DNA of 64,000 bases, from NCBI RefSeq assembly GCF_004801885.1, contig NZ_SSSM01000006.1:372001-436000 (forward strand), read 5' to 3'. Positions 1 to 11,077 of this stretch are shown here, in pieces. Source of the stretch: Naasia lichenicola (lineage in GTDB: Bacteria > Actinomycetota > Actinomycetes > Actinomycetales > Microbacteriaceae). The notes beneath the pieces were generated by a model, which was not told the origin of the DNA, ran no database searches, and saw only the letters and a program-made list of their open reading frames with translations. Both the position numbers and the translations under genes were made by a program. How positions within the stretch are numbered: position 1 is the first letter of the stretch; the number at the start of each line of letters is the position of its first letter.

Positions 1-1
1 C

Positions 2-1126
2 GTGGGATCCGTCGCGGGGATCGCCGTCTGGTCGCTGACCAATCAGGTGACGGACAACGCGATCGACATCGGCAACGGCGACGCAGCGCCGATCCCCTCC
101 ATAGGAGCCCTTGCCGGATCGTTCAACATGCTGATGGTGGGCGCCGACAACGCCCCGGACCAATCCGGCTTCGGCGAGACCCGTGACGCCACCCTCAACG
201 ACGTCAACATCCTCATCCACGTGTCGGCCGATCATCAGAACGTGACGGTCGTCAGCCTTCCGCGGGATCTCGTGATCTCGCAGCCCGAATGCACCGATCC
301 GACGAGCGGCGAGGTGTACGACGCGGTCGACGACGAACCGCTCAACGGCGCCTATCAGCGCGGCGGGCTCGGCTGCGTGGTCGCCACGGTGAGCGCGGTC
401 ACCGGCCTCGAGATCCCGTACGCCGCCCTCTTCACCTTCGCAGGAACGGTCGCGATGGCAGACGCCGTCGGAGGCGTGCCGATCTGCCTGACGGACGCGA
501 TCCAGGACACCGATTCAGGACTCGACCTGCCCGCCGGCACCTCGGTCGTCTCGGGTGCGACCGCCCTCGCCTATCTCCGCGATCGCCACGGCATCGCGGG
601 GGAGAGCGACCTCTCGCGCATCTCGTCGCAGCAGGCGTACATGTCGTCCCTGTTCCGGGTGATGACGAGTGCTGGGACGCTGTCCGATCCGACCAAGCTG
701 TACGGATTGGCGGAGGCCGCCGCGACGAGCATCAGCCTGTCCGAGTCGCTCGCGAGCGTGGACCGGATGGTGGCGATGGCGCTGGCGATCAAGGACGTCA
801 GCCTCCAGAACATGGTCTTCGTGCAGTATCCGGTGCTCGATGATCCCGACGACGCAGCCAAGGTCATCCCGGACGACGTGCTCGCCCCGGTGCTCGCCGG
901 GAAGCTGGCCAGCGACACGCCCGTCGTGCTGTCCGCGGATTCGCTGGGGCAGAGCGTGACCCTCGATCCGTCCGCGCCGGCCCCGGCTGCCTCGACGGAT
1001 CCGGTGGCACCCGATCCGGCAGCGACCGACGCCGCGGGGGACCCGGTCGCGACCGCCCCGCCCGTCGATGAAGGCCTGTCGGGGATGAACGCCAGCCAGA
1101 CCACCTGCTCCATCGCCGCCGACTGA
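2..1126 (+). CDS. LCP (LytR-CpsA-Psr) family protein, 5' truncated by window edge
   Basis: LCP enzymes are membrane-anchored phosphotransferases that attach teichoic acids, arabinogalactan or other glycopolymers to peptidoglycan outside the cell. The visible part begins in what looks like the end of an N-terminal membrane helix (GSVAGIAVWSL). It continues with LCP motifs: a beta strand MLMVGADN near residue 40, then DVNILIHVS and SLPRDL, whose Arg is a typical pyrophosphate ligand. The C-terminal third is rich in Pro, Ala and Asp and probably disordered. The true start lies upstream of the window. The gene is convergent with pckG. Family assignment is firm; the specific polymer cannot be told. 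Confidence 0.85.
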   Translation: MGSVAGIAVWSLTNQVTDNAIDIGNGDAAPIPSIGALAGSFNMLMVGADNAPDQSGFGETRDATLNDVNILIHVSADHQNVTVVSLPRDLVISQPECTDPTSGEVYDAVDDEPLNGAYQRGGLGCVVATVSAVTGLEIPYAALFTFAGTVAMADAVGGVPICLTDAIQDTDSGLDLPAGTSVVSGATALAYLRDRHGIAGESDLSRISSQQAYMSSLFRVMTSAGTLSDPTKLYGLAEAAATSISLSESLASVDRMVAMALAIKDVSLQNMVFVQYPVLDDPDDAAKVIPDDVLAPVLAGKLASDTPVVLSADSLGQSVTLDPSAPAPAASTDPVAPDPAATDAAGDPVATAPPVDEGLSGMNASQTTCSIAAD

Positions 1127-1167
1127 GCCGAAGACTGAGCCGGGCGGACACGTGGCCGGGCAACCTT

Positions 1168-1264
1168 CACGGATCAGGTCTTCGAGCACGGTTCAGGCGA
1201 AAACCGCCTGAACCGCGTTCGAAACCGCAGAATCGCCTGAACGGTGAAGATCGCCTGATCCGTG
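1168..1264. terminator. Nested inverted repeats between convergent LCP gene and pckG
   Basis: A 10-bp perfect hairpin (GGTTCAGGCG at 1190-1199 with CGCCTGAACC at 1205-1214) lies inside a wider inverted repeat (CACGGATCAGG at 1168-1178 with CCTGATCCGTG at 1254-1264). It sits in the 158-bp gap between two genes that converge, so a bidirectional terminator is the natural reading. There is no U-tract. Confidence 0.5.
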
Positions 1265-1284
1265 GAGGAGGTGGTGCGAGGAGG

Positions 1285-3135
1285 TCAGCTGGGCAGCCGG
1301 GACTGGAGGTCCCAGCGCAGGGTGTGCAGGTGGTCCTGCAGCGCCTGCGGCACCCGGCCGTCGAAGCGGGCGAACAGCGCCTCGGTCTGCTCCGTCTCCG
1401 CGAGCCAGGCGCCGGGGTCGACGTCGAACAGCTCGTCCCAGGTCTCGTCGGTCATCGGCAGGCCGTCGAGGTTGAACTCCTCGCGGGTCGGCAGCTTGCC
1501 GGCGGGCGTGGGCACCGACGACGCGGTGCCCTCGATCCGGCGGACGATCCACTCGACCACACGGCTGTTCTCGCCGAAGCCGGGCCAGAGGAACGAGCCG
1601 TCAGCATCCTTGCGGAACCAGTTCACCTGGAAGATCTTGGGCGCCGTGCGGCCGAGGGCGCTGCCCATCTTCAGCCAGTGATCGAAGTAGTCGGCCATGT
1701 TGTAGCCGCAGAACGGCAGCATCGCGAACGGGTCGTGGCGCAGCTGACCGACCGGGCCCTCTGCGGCGGCGGTCTGCTCCGAGGAGATCGTCGCGCCCAT
1801 GTAGACCCCGTGCGCCCAGTCCACCGACTCGGCGACCAGCGGGATGTTGGTGGAGCGGCGGCCGCCGAAGATGATCGCGTCGATGATGACGCCGTCGGGG
1901 TCATCCCACTCGTCCGCGATCGTGGGGCACTGATCGGCGGGAACGGTGAAGCGCGAGTTCGGGTGCGCGGCCTTCGCCTCGAGGGACGAGGTCCAGTCGG
2001 CGCCCTGCCAGTCGATCAGCTTCTCGGGCGACTTGGGGGTGAGGCCCTCCCACCAGACGTCGCCGTCCTCGCGCAGCGCGACGTTGGTGAAGATCGTGTT
2101 GCCCCAGATCGTGGCGACGGCGGTCGGATTGGTCGCCGTCCCGGTGCCGGGGGCGACGCCGAAGAAGCCGCGCTCGGGGTTGATCGCACGGAGCCGCCCA
2201 TCGGCGGTGGGCCGCAGCCAGGCGATGTCGTCGCCGATGGTCTCGACCCGCCATCCCGGGATCGTGGGGTGCAGCATGGCGAAGTTCGTCTTGCCGCAGG
2301 CAGAGGGGAACGCGGCCGCGAGGTTGTAGCTGCGGCCCTCGGGTGAGGTGACCTTGACGAGCAGCATGTGCTCGGCGAGCCAGCCCTCGTCGCGCGCAAG
2401 CACGGAGGCGATCCGCAGGGCGAAGCACTTCTTGCCGAGCAGGGAGTTGCCGCCGTAGCCCGATCCGAACGACCAGATCTCGTGCGTCTCGGGGAAGTGG
2501 GCGATGTACTTCGTGTCGTTGCACGGCCACGGCGTGCTCGGCAGCCGGGTGCCGTCGGCGGTGATGAGCGGCGAGCCGACGCTGTGCACGGCGGGCACCC
2601 AGTCGGTGTCGGGGCCGATCTGCTCCAGCGCCTCCGTGCCCATGCGGGTCATGATCTGCATCGAGATGACGGCGTAGGGGGAGTCCGTCAGCTGCACGCC
2701 GAGCTTGGAGAGCGGGCTGCCGATCGGGCCCATCGAGAACGGGACGACGTACATCGTGCGTCCGCGCATCGTGCCGTCGAAGAGGCCGGTCAGCTCAGCG
2801 CGCATCTCTGCGGGCGCTCGCCAGTTGTTCGTCGGGCCGGCCTGGTCCTCGGTCTCGGAGCAGATGAAGGTGCGCTCCTCGACTCGGGCGACGTCGCTCG
2901 GGTCACTGCGGGCCAGGAAGCTGTTGGGGCGCCACTCGGGGTTGAGCTTGATCAGCGAGCCTTCCGCGACGAGCTCCTTGGTGAGCATGTCCCACTCCGA
3001 TGCCGTGCCCGTGCACCAGACGACGCGCTCCGGCTGCATGAGGGCCGTCATCTGGTCGACCCACGCCGCGAGCCTGGCGTTGCGGGTGCGGGCGGACGAT
3101 GCGAAGCCGGTTGCGGGGGAGTCGATGACCGTCAT
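1285..3135 (-). CDS. pckG: Phosphoenolpyruvate carboxykinase (GTP)
   Basis: Converts oxaloacetate plus GTP to phosphoenolpyruvate, CO2 and GDP, the first committed step of gluconeogenesis; cytosolic. The 616-residue product has the usual length of the GTP-dependent family. It carries the kinase-1 loop [10 protein letters not shown] with the reactive Cys near residue 276, the kinase-2/metal motif GDDIAWLRP, and the guanine-side segment [13 protein letters not shown]. The ATG at 3135 is chosen because AGAGAGG precedes it and because the protein then begins [10 protein letters not shown], as in other actinobacterial PckG; an upstream extension has no family similarity. It is divergent from a RamB-like regulator, which in corynebacteria governs acetate and gluconeogenic metabolism, so joint control by carbon source is likely (inference). 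Confidence 0.97.
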   Translation of the reverse strand: MTVIDSPATGFASSARTRNARLAAWVDQMTALMQPERVVWCTGTASEWDMLTKELVAEGSLIKLNPEWRPNSFLARSDPSDVARVEERTFICSETEDQAGPTNNWRAPAEMRAELTGLFDGTMRGRTMYVVPFSMGPIGSPLSKLGVQLTDSPYAVISMQIMTRMGTEALEQIGPDTDWVPAVHSVGSPLITADGTRLPSTPWPCNDTKYIAHFPETHEIWSFGSGYGGNSLLGKKCFALRIASVLARDEGWLAEHMLLVKVTSPEGRSYNLAAAFPSACGKTNFAMLHPTIPGWRVETIGDDIAWLRPTADGRLRAINPERGFFGVAPGTGTATNPTAVATIWGNTIFTNVALREDGDVWWEGLTPKSPEKLIDWQGADWTSSLEAKAAHPNSRFTVPADQCPTIADEWDDPDGVIIDAIIFGGRRSTNIPLVAESVDWAHGVYMGATISSEQTAAAEGPVGQLRHDPFAMLPFCGYNMADYFDHWLKMGSALGRTAPKIFQVNWFRKDADGSFLWPGFGENSRVVEWIVRRIEGTASSVPTPAGKLPTREEFNLDGLPMTDETWDELFDVDPGAWLAETEQTEALFARFDGRVPQALQDHLHTLRWDLQSRLPS

Positions 3136-3319
3136 GGTGATGACCTCTCTGTTCGGCGCGTCTGCGCAGTCTCCGGCGCCTGACATCGACGCTGCCCGGG
3201 TCACGCAGACGCGATTCCGGGAGGAAACTTGTGGGGTGTCTCGATCATCCCGCCCGCACGATGCCCGTTGCAGAGCTACACTTCCGAAAGAAGCGCGTAA
3301 TTTATCAGGGAGATAAGCA

Positions 3320-4750
3320 ATGGATGTGCTCACGGTCGGCCGACGGATCCGGCACTTCCGCAAGCAGCGCGGCTACACGCTCGACGTGCTGGGGGAACGG
3401 GTCGGACTGGCGGGCAGTCAGCTCTCCCTCTTCGAGAACGGCCGGCGGGAGCCGCGGCTCTCGCAGCTCCAGTCGATCGCCACGGCGCTGGACGTCGAGC
3501 TGACCGGACTGCTCACCGACGAGGCACCGGATGCGCGCGCGGCGCTCGAGATCGAGCTCGAGCGCGCCCAGTCGACGAGCCTCTACCGCTCACTGCAGCT
3601 GCCGTCGGTGCCGACAAGTCGCACCCTCCCGCAGGACACCCTCGAGGCCCTCGTCGGCCTGCACCGCGAACTGACGCGGCGCGCGACCGAGGCCATCGCG
3701 ACACCCGAGGAGGCGCGGAGGGCCAACACCGAGCTCCGCCGCGAGATGCGCGGACGGGACAACTACCGCCCCGACCTCGAAGCGGAGGCCCTCAAGCTGC
3801 TCGCCGTCGTCGGCCACGAGCGCGGAGCGCTGACCCACCACAACGTCGGTCGGCTCGCTCGGCACCTCGGCTTCGAGATCATCCACGTCGGCGACCTGCC
3901 GCACTCCACCCGCTCGGTCACCGACCTCGAGAACGGCCGCATCTACCTGCCACCGGCCTCGATCCCCGGTGGCCACGGGCTGCGCGCGCTGGCGCTGCAG
4001 GCGATGGCGCACCGGGTGCTCGGCCACCGCGAGCCGCCGAGCTATGCCGAGTTCCTGCAGCAGCGCCTCGACATCAACTACTTCGCGGCGGCCTGCCTGA
4101 TGCCCGAGACCTCGAGCGTGGAGTTCCTCTCGTCGGCCAAGGCCCGCCGGGATCTCGCCATCGAGGACTATCGGGACGCGTTCGGCGTGACCCACGAGGC
4201 GGCCGCACTGCGCTTCACGAACCTCGCGACCAAGCACCTCGGCCTCCAGGTGCACTTCCTGCGGGTCGGCGACGACGGCGGCATCTACAAGGCGTACGAG
4301 AACGACGGCCTTCCCCTGCCGACGGACGTGAGCGGGTCGGTGGAGGGACAGCTCGTCCCGCGGGTATGGGCGGCGCGCACCGCGTTCGCGCGGACCAACC
4401 GGACGACCGAGTTCTATCAGATCACCGATACGCCGAGCGGCACCTTCTGGTGCTCGGCTCAGACCGGCACGACCCTCTCGGAGGAGTTCTCGATCACCGT
4501 CGGCGTCCGTTTCGCCGACTCGAAGTGGTTTCGAGGCCGCGAGACGCGCGTGCGCTCCCAGTCGGCCGAGCCCGACGTGTCCGGCCAGCCGGAGGTCGGC
4601 GAGCTCTCCGCGCGTTGGAAGGGAAAGGCCTGGCCGTCGGCCAAGCTGCACGCGCACATCCTGTCGCCGCTGCCCACGGGAACCTTCCCGGGCGTCGACG
4701 ACCTGGAGATGTACCGCTTCCTCCAATCCCACTCCGACTCGGACTCCTAG
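3320..4750 (+). CDS. RamB-like XRE/IrrE-domain transcriptional regulator
   Basis: A 476-residue DNA-binding regulator. An XRE-type helix-turn-helix occupies about residues 5-60 ([18 protein letters not shown]... [17 protein letters not shown]). An IrrE-like domain follows ([16 protein letters not shown], without a clean HExxH), then a long C-terminal ligand domain of the kind seen in short-chain fatty-acyl regulators. The architecture matches Corynebacterium RamB, which controls acetate, glyoxylate-cycle and gluconeogenic genes. Position opposite pckG supports this role. A GGGAG Shine-Dalgarno sits just before ATG 3320, and TACACT at 3277-3282 could be its -10 box. The last base of its TAG is the first base of the next gene's GTG start. 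Confidence 0.85.
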   Translation: MDVLTVGRRIRHFRKQRGYTLDVLGERVGLAGSQLSLFENGRREPRLSQLQSIATALDVELTGLLTDEAPDARAALEIELERAQSTSLYRSLQLPSVPTSRTLPQDTLEALVGLHRELTRRATEAIATPEEARRANTELRREMRGRDNYRPDLEAEALKLLAVVGHERGALTHHNVGRLARHLGFEIIHVGDLPHSTRSVTDLENGRIYLPPASIPGGHGLRALALQAMAHRVLGHREPPSYAEFLQQRLDINYFAAACLMPETSSVEFLSSAKARRDLAIEDYRDAFGVTHEAAALRFTNLATKHLGLQVHFLRVGDDGGIYKAYENDGLPLPTDVSGSVEGQLVPRVWAARTAFARTNRTTEFYQITDTPSGTFWCSAQTGTTLSEEFSITVGVRFADSKWFRGRETRVRSQSAEPDVSGQPEVGELSARWKGKAWPSAKLHAHILSPLPTGTFPGVDDLEMYRFLQSHSDSDS

Positions 4751-5295
4751 TGGCGGAGACTGCAGGGCGGCCCCGCCGGTCATCGCAGGCGACGCTGCTC
4801 GACGCGGCGGCGGAGCTGTTCCTCGAGCAGGGCTATGAGCGCACCTCGATCGACCAGATCGCCCAGCGCGCAGGAGTCGCCCGGGCGACCTTCTTCAACT
4901 ACTTCTCCGCCAAGGGCGACCTGCTGTGGGCGGAGCTGGATCCGCTGCTCGCCGAGTTCGGGGGTTCCGAGGGCGCGTTCGCGGATCGGGAAGCGGCGGC
5001 ATCCGCCCTCCTCGGGCTGGCGGGCCGGGTGGCGTCGGCGCCCGTCGTGATGATCGAGCGTGAGCTGATGGGCACGGTCACCGACCTGGCCGTCGCGGGA
5101 CTTCCGCGGATGATCGCCCTCACCGGCGCCGTCCGCGATCGCCTGCATCAGGGTGGCGCCTCGTTGCCCGACGCCTCGGCGCTGGCCGCAGCCCTGGTGG
5201 CGGCATCCGTCGCAGGGGGAGTGGCGTGGCTCGACGCGGGCGACGGCCGCGGCCCGCTGGCGGAGCACGTGGAGCGAGCGGTTCGCGCGAGGTGA
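4750..5295 (+). CDS. TetR/AcrR family transcriptional regulator
   Basis: A 181-residue repressor-like protein. The N-terminal TetR helix-turn-helix is clear: LLDAAAELFLEQGYERTSID then IAQRAGVARATFFNYFSAKG. The ligand-binding C-terminal half has no family-specific signature, so the effector is unknown. The GTG start at 4750 shares its G with the TAG stop of the RamB-like gene, so the two are probably translationally coupled in one transcript. It may therefore act in the same carbon-metabolism context, but this is inference only. Confidence 0.88.
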   Translation: MAETAGRPRRSSQATLLDAAAELFLEQGYERTSIDQIAQRAGVARATFFNYFSAKGDLLWAELDPLLAEFGGSEGAFADREAAASALLGLAGRVASAPVVMIERELMGTVTDLAVAGLPRMIALTGAVRDRLHQGGASLPDASALAAALVAASVAGGVAWLDAGDGRGPLAEHVERAVRAR

Positions 5296-5322
5296 CGCAG
5301 ATGGTGGGTGTTCGCCAGCTGA

Positions 5323-5373
5323 CTTGACGCGAATGGTGGGTGTGAGGCGCTGGCACCCACCATTCGTGACAAG
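5323..5373. repeat. Palindromic intergenic element (family F)
   Basis: A perfect 13-bp inverted repeat, CGAATGGTGGGTG at 5330-5342 and CACCCACCATTCG at 5354-5366, has an 11-nt loop. Looser pairing extends outward to 5323 and 5373. A further direct copy of ATGGTGGGTG lies at 5301-5310. It follows the TetR stop codon and precedes the ileS leader. Confidence 0.7.
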
Positions 5374-5439
5374 TCGTGCGTCGCCGGGTGACCGACGAGA
5401 CGGGCTACTCCGTCGGGGTGGTGGCGGGTACCATGGGCG

Positions 5440-5650
5440 CATAGGCATCGATCCGGCATCACCGGGGAGTCTCCGGAAGAACGGCCGAGCAGCTCGCGAG
5501 AGCGGCGGAGCCCAGTAGAACCGGACGGGTCGGCCCGTCATCGCCGACATCGAGTGGGCGCTCGACCGCGAAACGCAAGCGGGCGCCAAACGGGGTGGTA
5601 CCGCGTCGCAAGGCGTCCTCGTGAAGTGAACATCACGACACGAGAGACCC
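5440..5650 (+). promoter_or_regulatory. T-box riboswitch controlling ileS (translational, ultrashort stem I type)
   Basis: The leader contains the conserved T-box GTGGTACCGCG at 5595-5605, whose UGGU (5596-5599) would pair with the tRNA acceptor end. Upstream, CCGG at 5453-5456 pairs with CCGG at 5473-5476 to form a very short stem I. Its loop exposes ATC at 5458-5460, the isoleucine specifier. Near the start codon, CTCGTG (5618-5623) pairs with CACGAG (5639-5644), burying the GAGAG Shine-Dalgarno at 5642-5646, seven nucleotides before the ATG. There is no terminator, so control is on translation initiation, as known for actinobacterial ileS T-boxes. Uncharged tRNA-Ile should open the ribosome site. 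TACCAT at 5429-5434 is a possible -10 box. Confidence 0.93.
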
Positions 5651-5653
5651 TGC

Positions 5654-8600
5654 ATGTATCCCAAGGATGCGCCCCGCACCACCGCTTCAGAAGCCACCGG
5701 TCTGACCGAGAACAACGCCTTCCAGAAGGCGTCGCCTGGAGTTCCGCCGAGCCCGAAGTTCCCTCAGATCGAGGAGGGGATCCTCGAATTCTGGAAGCAG
5801 GACGGCACCTTCCAGGCATCCATCGACCAGCGCGAGGGCGCTCCCGAATGGGTGTTCTACGACGGCCCGCCCTTCGCCAACGGCCTGCCGCACTACGGGC
5901 ACCTGCTGACCGGCTACGCGAAGGACGTCTTCCCGCGCTTCCAGACGATGCGCGGCAGGCAGGTTCACCGCCGATTCGGCTGGGACACCCACGGACTGCC
6001 CGCCGAGCTCGAGGCGATGCGCCAGCTCGGCATCACCACCAAGGCCGAGATCGAATCGATGGGCATCGGCGCCTTCAACGCCGAGGCGCGTGCCTCCGTG
6101 CTGCGCTACACGGGGGAGTGGCAGGACTACGTCACCCGATCCGCTCGGTGGGTCGACTTCGAGAACGACTACAAGACGTTGGACACCTCCTTCATGGAGA
6201 GCGTGCTCTGGGCCTTCAAGCAGCTCTACGACAAGGGACTCGCCTACGAGGGCTTCCGCGTGCTGCCGTACTGCTGGAACGACGAGACGCCGCTGAGCAA
6301 CCACGAGCTGCGGATGGACGACGACGTCTACAAGATGCGCCAGGACCAGTCGGTCACGGTCACCTTCCCGCTGGTCGGCATCAAGGCGGAGGCGCTCGGA
6401 CTGACCGCCGCCCGCGCGCTCGCCTGGACCACGACGCCCTGGACCCTGCCGACGAACCTGGCGCTCGCCGTCGGACCCGACATCGCCTACGCGGTCGTCC
6501 CCGGCGGCCCGAACGGCACACCCGACTCGGAGGCGCCGGACGGTCTCGCGAACGAGATCGGCGAGGGGATCCCGCTCGACCGCGAGGTCCTGGGCGCCGA
6601 CTACGTGCTCGCCGCCGACCTCGTGGGCGCGTACTACAAGGAGCTCGGCTACGACAGCGCGGCGGAGGCGACGGCGGCGATCAGCCGCACCCTCCTCGGC
6701 CGCGAGCTGGAGGGCGTGCACTACGACCGGCTCTGGGACTACTACGCCGACACCGAGGTGTGGGGCACCGAGAACGCCTGGCAGATCCTCGTCGCCGACT
6801 ACGTCGCCACGGGCGAGGGCACGGGCATCGTGCATCAGGCGCCCGCCTACGGCGAGGACGACCAGCTCGTCTGCACCGCGGCCGGCATCCCGACCATCAT
6901 CTCCGTCGACGACGGAGCCAAGTTCCTGCCGAACATCTCCGAGGTCGCAGGCCTGCAGGTGTTCGACGCGAACAAGCCGCTGACCCGGCTGCTCAAGGAG
7001 AAGGGCCGCCTGTTCCGTCAGGCGAGCTACGAGCACTCCTATCCGCACTGCTGGCGCTGCCGGCGACCGCTCATCTACAAGGCGGTCTCCAGCTGGTTCG
7101 TGCGCGTCACCGACTTCCGCGACGACATGGAGCGGCTCAACCAGGAGATCACCTGGGTGCCCGAGAACGTCAAGGACGGCCAGTTCGGCAAGTGGCTCTC
7201 CGGCGCCCGCGACTGGTCGATCTCGCGCAACCGGTTCTGGGGCAGCCCGATCCCCATCTGGCGCAGCGACGACCCGGAGCACCCGCGCGTAGACGTCTAC
7301 GGCTCGTTCGAGGAGGTCGAGCGCGACTTCGGGCGGCTGCCGCTGAACGACGCGGGCGAGCCTGATCTGCACCGCCCGTTCATCGACGAGCTGACCCGCC
7401 CCAACCCCGACGACCCCACCGGGAAGTCGACCATGCGCCGGATCGAGGACGTCTTCGACGTCTGGTTCGACTCGGGGTCGATGCCGTTCGCCCAGGTGCA
7501 CTACCCGTTCGAGAACGCGGACTGGTTCGACGAGCACAGCCCCGCCGACTTCATCGTCGAGTACATCGGCCAGACGCGCGGCTGGTTCTACACGCTGCAC
7601 ATCCTCTCCACCTCGTTGTTCGGGCGTCCCGCCTTCAACAACGTGGTCAGCCACGGAATCGTGCTCGGCAACGACGGCCAGAAGATGTCCAAGTCGCTGC
7701 GCAACTACCCCGACGTCAACGAGGTCTTCTCTCGGGACGGCTCCGACGCGATGCGCTGGTTCCTGATGTCCAGCCCTGTGCTGCGCGGCGGAAACCTCGT
7801 CGTCACCGAAGAGGGCATCCGCGAGGGAGTGCGTCAGCTGCTGCTGCCGCTCTGGAGCACCTATTACTTCTTCACCCTGTACGCGAACGCGAGCGGCCCG
7901 GATCACGAGGGCTACGAGGCAGCCCGCAGCGTCGCCTCGGACGATGTGCTCGACCGATACATCCTCGCCAAGACCCACGACCTCGTCGCGGCGGCGACCG
8001 ACGACTTCGAGGCGCTGGACGCGAGCTCCGCCGCCCTGGAGCTGCGCGACTTCGCCGACGTGCTGACGAACTGGTACGTCCGCCGGAGCCGCGACCGGTT
8101 CTGGAGGGGCGAGACCGCCGCCTTCGACACGCTGTTCACCGTGCTCGAGACGGTCACCCGCCTGGCCGCGCCACTGCTGCCGCTCGTCTCGGAGAGCATC
8201 TGGCAGGGTCTGACCGGTGGCCGCAGCGTGCACCTCACCGACTGGCCCGAGGCGGAGGAGTTCCCGGCGGACGACGCGCTCGTCGCCACCATGGACGCCG
8301 TCCGCGCCACCGCGTCCACCGCCCTGGCGCTGCGCAAGCAGTCCGGGCTCCGAGTGCGCCTCCCGCTCTCCGGGCTGACCGTGGTCACCGCCGACGCCGC
8401 GGCGCTCGTGCCGTTCGAGGGGATCCTGCGGGACGAGCTGAACCTCAAGAGCATCACGCTCGTCGACCTCGCCGGCACCAGCGCGACGGAGTACGGCATC
8501 GAGTCCCGCCTCAGCATCAATGCTCGAGTGCTCGGACCGCGGATCGGCAAGGACGTGCAGCGCGTCATCCAGGGCTCCAAGGCCGGCAACTGGTCCGAGA

Positions 8601-9076
8601 CCGAGGGAGTGGTGACCGTGGACGGCATCGCCCTGCAGGCGGGGGAGTACGACCTCGCGCTCGAGATCTCCGGCGGCCAGGAGGGCGCCGCCGTCGCCCT
8701 CCTCCCGGGAGGTGGGTTCCTGCTGCTCGACACCGTCGTGACCGACGAGCTCGAGGCGGAAGGCCACGCCCGAGACCTGATCCGCGACATCCAGCAGGCC
8801 CGGCGCAGCGCCGGCCTCGACGTTTCGGACCGGATCGACCTGCACCTGGTCGGCGACTCCGACCTGCTCGCCGTCGTCGCCGCACACCGCGAGCTCATCT
8901 CCTCCGAGGTCCTGGCGGTCTCGCTCGACGCCACCGAGTCTGAAGGCGACGAGGGGGTCCACCTCGCGAGATGGCCCGACAGCCATGTCGTGGTCAGCGC
9001 ATCCCGTTCATGGGGTGCATCGAACGGCGGACGCCTCGAGCTGCGGAAGACTGGACCGGTGACCGTCGATGCCTGA
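5654..9076 (+). CDS. ileS: Isoleucyl-tRNA synthetase
   Basis: Charges tRNA-Ile with isoleucine in the cytosol. This is a class I synthetase of 1140 residues, at the long end for the enzyme and typical of actinobacteria. The HIGH motif is HYGH at residues 80-83, in [12 protein letters not shown]. The KMSKS motif begins near residue 677 (KMSKSLRN). The editing domain lies between them, including [15 protein letters not shown]. The C-terminal anticodon-binding region follows ([14 protein letters not shown]). The ATG lies seven nucleotides after the GAGAG that the T-box leader sequesters. The 3' end overlaps folC by 8 nt, so ileS and folC are likely cotranscribed and both affected by the T-box. 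Confidence 0.98.
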   Translation: MYPKDAPRTTASEATGLTENNAFQKASPGVPPSPKFPQIEEGILEFWKQDGTFQASIDQREGAPEWVFYDGPPFANGLPHYGHLLTGYAKDVFPRFQTMRGRQVHRRFGWDTHGLPAELEAMRQLGITTKAEIESMGIGAFNAEARASVLRYTGEWQDYVTRSARWVDFENDYKTLDTSFMESVLWAFKQLYDKGLAYEGFRVLPYCWNDETPLSNHELRMDDDVYKMRQDQSVTVTFPLVGIKAEALGLTAARALAWTTTPWTLPTNLALAVGPDIAYAVVPGGPNGTPDSEAPDGLANEIGEGIPLDREVLGADYVLAADLVGAYYKELGYDSAAEATAAISRTLLGRELEGVHYDRLWDYYADTEVWGTENAWQILVADYVATGEGTGIVHQAPAYGEDDQLVCTAAGIPTIISVDDGAKFLPNISEVAGLQVFDANKPLTRLLKEKGRLFRQASYEHSYPHCWRCRRPLIYKAVSSWFVRVTDFRDDMERLNQEITWVPENVKDGQFGKWLSGARDWSISRNRFWGSPIPIWRSDDPEHPRVDVYGSFEEVERDFGRLPLNDAGEPDLHRPFIDELTRPNPDDPTGKSTMRRIEDVFDVWFDSGSMPFAQVHYPFENADWFDEHSPADFIVEYIGQTRGWFYTLHILSTSLFGRPAFNNVVSHGIVLGNDGQKMSKSLRNYPDVNEVFSRDGSDAMRWFLMSSPVLRGGNLVVTEEGIREGVRQLLLPLWSTYYFFTLYANASGPDHEGYEAARSVASDDVLDRYILAKTHDLVAAATDDFEALDASSAALELRDFADVLTNWYVRRSRDRFWRGETAAFDTLFTVLETVTRLAAPLLPLVSESIWQGLTGGRSVHLTDWPEAEEFPADDALVATMDAVRATASTALALRKQSGLRVRLPLSGLTVVTADAAALVPFEGILRDELNLKSITLVDLAGTSATEYGIESRLSINARVLGPRIGKDVQRVIQGSKAGNWSETEGVVTVDGIALQAGEYDLALEISGGQEGAAVALLPGGGFLLLDTVVTDELEAEGHARDLIRDIQQARRSAGLDVSDRIDLHLVGDSDLLAVVAAHRELISSEVLAVSLDATESEGDEGVHLARWPDSHVVVSASRSWGASNGGRLELRKTGPVTVDA

Positions 9077-10619
9077 TCAGGAAGATGCCGTGCCGAACGA
9101 TTCCCTCTCCGCCGACGACCGCGACCGCGACGACCGGGATCGCGACGACCTGCCCGACGACGGGCTCGACGGCGTGGACGATCCCTTCGACGGCGGGTCC
9201 GATGACGACTTCCGAGTCGACAACCTCCGGGTCGACGACTCGGACCGCGACGACCTGAAGCCGGTCGATGAGGACGCTGACGAGTACCGCGAACTGGCCG
9301 ACGAGGTCTACGAGGAGCTCCTGCAGCGGCTCGGCGAGGGATCCCCGCAGCCCCGCCTCGAACCCGTCCGTCGGGTGGTCGAGCTGCTGGGCGATCCGCA
9401 CCGCGCCTATCCGATCGTGCACATCACCGGCACGAACGGCAAGACGAGCACAAGCCGGATGATCGAGAGCCTGCTGCGGGCTCACGAGCTCAGCACCGGC
9501 CTGCTCACCAGTCCGCACCTCGCACGCTTCTCCGAGCGGATCCTCATCAACGGCGAGCCGATCAGCGACGAGCGGCTGGTCGCCAACTGGCGCGACATCG
9601 AGCCGTACATCGCCATGATCGACGCCGGCCTCGAGGAGGCGGACGAGCCGGCGATCACCTACTTCGAGGCGATCGTCATCCTCGCCTTCGCCAGCTTCGC
9701 CGACGCACCCGTCGACGTCGCGGTGATCGAGGTCGGGATGGGCGGCGAGTGGGATGCCACCAACGTCGCCGACGGGCAGGTCGCCGTCTTCGCACCCATC
9801 GCGCTCGACCACGAGAAGCGGCTTGGCGCCACCGTGGCCGAGATCGCCCGCACCAAGTCGGGCATCATCAAGCCGCTCGCCTCCGTCGTGTCCGCCGCGC
9901 AGGATCCGTCCGCGCTCGCCGAGCTGGAGCGCGCGGTCGTGCTCAGCGAGGCGCATCTCGCGGTAGAGGGCATCGACTTCGGGGTCGACTCCACCGTGGC
10001 GGTGGGCGGCCAGCTGCTCACCATCCGCGGTCGCGCCGGCACATACTCCGACGTCTTCCTTCCCCTCTACGGCGCGCACCAGGCGCATAATGCGGCGCTG
10101 GCCGTCGCGGCGGTGGAGTCGTTCCTGGGGGACGCCGGAACCGCGCTCGCCCCCGAGCTCGTCGTCGAAGGCCTCGGTGCCGCGACATCACCCGGGCGCC
10201 TGCAGCTCGTGGGCGTCGAGCCGAGCGTGCTCGTCGACGCCGCCCACAACCCGCACGGCGCCGTCTCGCTCGCCGAGGCGCTGCAGAGCTACTTCACCTT
10301 CGACCGGATCACTGCGGTGGTGGGCATCCTGGAGGACAAAGACGCCGACGGGATGATCCGCGCCATGGCGCCGATCGTCGACCGCTTCATCGTCACGACG
10401 GCCCCCTCCGATCGCACGACGGACGCCGAGACGCTCGCCGACCTGGTGATCGACATCGTCGGAGAGGAGCGGGTGTCGGTGGAGCCGTACGTCCGCGATG
10501 CCCTGCTGGCCGCGCGCGAGTCGGCCAAGGAGAGCGCGAACGGCGCCGTCGTCGTGTTCGGCTCGATCACCCTCGTCGGCCAGGCGATGGAGATCGCGGC
10601 GGCGGAATCCTGGAAGTGA
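9069..10619 (+). CDS. folC: Bifunctional folylpolyglutamate synthase/dihydrofolate synthase
   Basis: Adds glutamate to dihydropteroate and to folates (ATP-dependent Mur-ligase family, cytosol). The P-loop [13 protein letters not shown] lies near residues 118-130, followed by the substrate loop [14 protein letters not shown] and the C-terminal ligase domain ([19 protein letters not shown]). At 516 residues it is some 60-70 longer than usual, because the first ~65 residues form an acidic Asp/Arg repeat ([12 protein letters not shown]) not needed for the fold. ATG 9069 overlaps the ileS end; a later start would remove the acidic tail but I see no good ribosome site for one. The gene overlaps the DUF4233 gene by 4 nt. 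Confidence 0.95.
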   Translation: MPDQEDAVPNDSLSADDRDRDDRDRDDLPDDGLDGVDDPFDGGSDDDFRVDNLRVDDSDRDDLKPVDEDADEYRELADEVYEELLQRLGEGSPQPRLEPVRRVVELLGDPHRAYPIVHITGTNGKTSTSRMIESLLRAHELSTGLLTSPHLARFSERILINGEPISDERLVANWRDIEPYIAMIDAGLEEADEPAITYFEAIVILAFASFADAPVDVAVIEVGMGGEWDATNVADGQVAVFAPIALDHEKRLGATVAEIARTKSGIIKPLASVVSAAQDPSALAELERAVVLSEAHLAVEGIDFGVDSTVAVGGQLLTIRGRAGTYSDVFLPLYGAHQAHNAALAVAAVESFLGDAGTALAPELVVEGLGAATSPGRLQLVGVEPSVLVDAAHNPHGAVSLAEALQSYFTFDRITAVVGILEDKDADGMIRAMAPIVDRFIVTTAPSDRTTDAETLADLVIDIVGEERVSVEPYVRDALLAARESAKESANGAVVVFGSITLVGQAMEIAAAESWK

Positions 10620-11038
10620 CCACCGCTCCCGACCCGTCTGCAGCGCCCGCCGGTCGACCCGGGCGGGTCCGCAGGCGCCGATCGACCACCGAGAGCCTCG
10701 GCTCGATCGTGATCTCGTTCGAGGTCGTGATCGTCTTCCTCGCCGCTCTCGTCGTCTTCGGCCTCGGTCGGCTGCCCGCGGCGCTCGCCCTCGGCGGCGG
10801 GGGAGCGCTGCTGCTGCTCATGATCGTCACCGTGCCGCTGCTTCGCTATCCGGTGGGCGTCTGGCTCGGCTGGATCGCTCAAGCGGTGTTCTTCGCCGCC
10901 GGGTTCCTGGTCAGCGAGATCTTCTTCGTCGCGGCGATCTTCATCGGCATCTGGACGTACTGCATGGTGATGGGCGGCCGGCTGGATCGCGCTCGCCGCG
11001 CTGCAGAAGCCGCCGAGCCCGACCCGTCATCGCTCTGA
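10616..11038 (+). CDS. DUF4233 domain membrane protein
   Basis: A 140-residue protein of unknown function, commonly found just after folC in actinobacteria. A basic N-terminus (GRVRRRRSTTES) precedes four hydrophobic segments (SIVISFEVVIVFLAALVVFG, LALGGGGALLLLMIVTV, WIAQAVFFAAGFLVS, FFVAAIFIGIWTYCMVM), consistent with a small four-helix inner-membrane protein. GTG 10616 overlaps the folC stop by 4 nt (GTGA), so translation is coupled. No catalytic residues stand out. Confidence 0.85.
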   Translation: MTTAPDPSAAPAGRPGRVRRRRSTTESLGSIVISFEVVIVFLAALVVFGLGRLPAALALGGGGALLLLMIVTVPLLRYPVGVWLGWIAQAVFFAAGFLVSEIFFVAAIFIGIWTYCMVMGGRLDRARRAAEAAEPDPSSL

Positions 11039-11077
11039 TCCATCCCCTCGGACAACCCCCAACGCAAGGAGAAACGC

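Noticed and set aside
3224-3236. AGGAAACTTGTGG as a RamB-type binding site between pckG and the RamB-like gene
   Set aside because: It matches the remembered corynebacterial motif only in AAACTT; too weak to call without a motif search.
5687-8986. Very long open frame on the strand opposite ileS (over 1000 codons)
   Set aside because: It mirrors the codon bias of ileS in a GC-rich genome, has no ribosome site or recognisable domain, and is rich in Val/Gly/Arg/Asp as expected of an antisense shadow.
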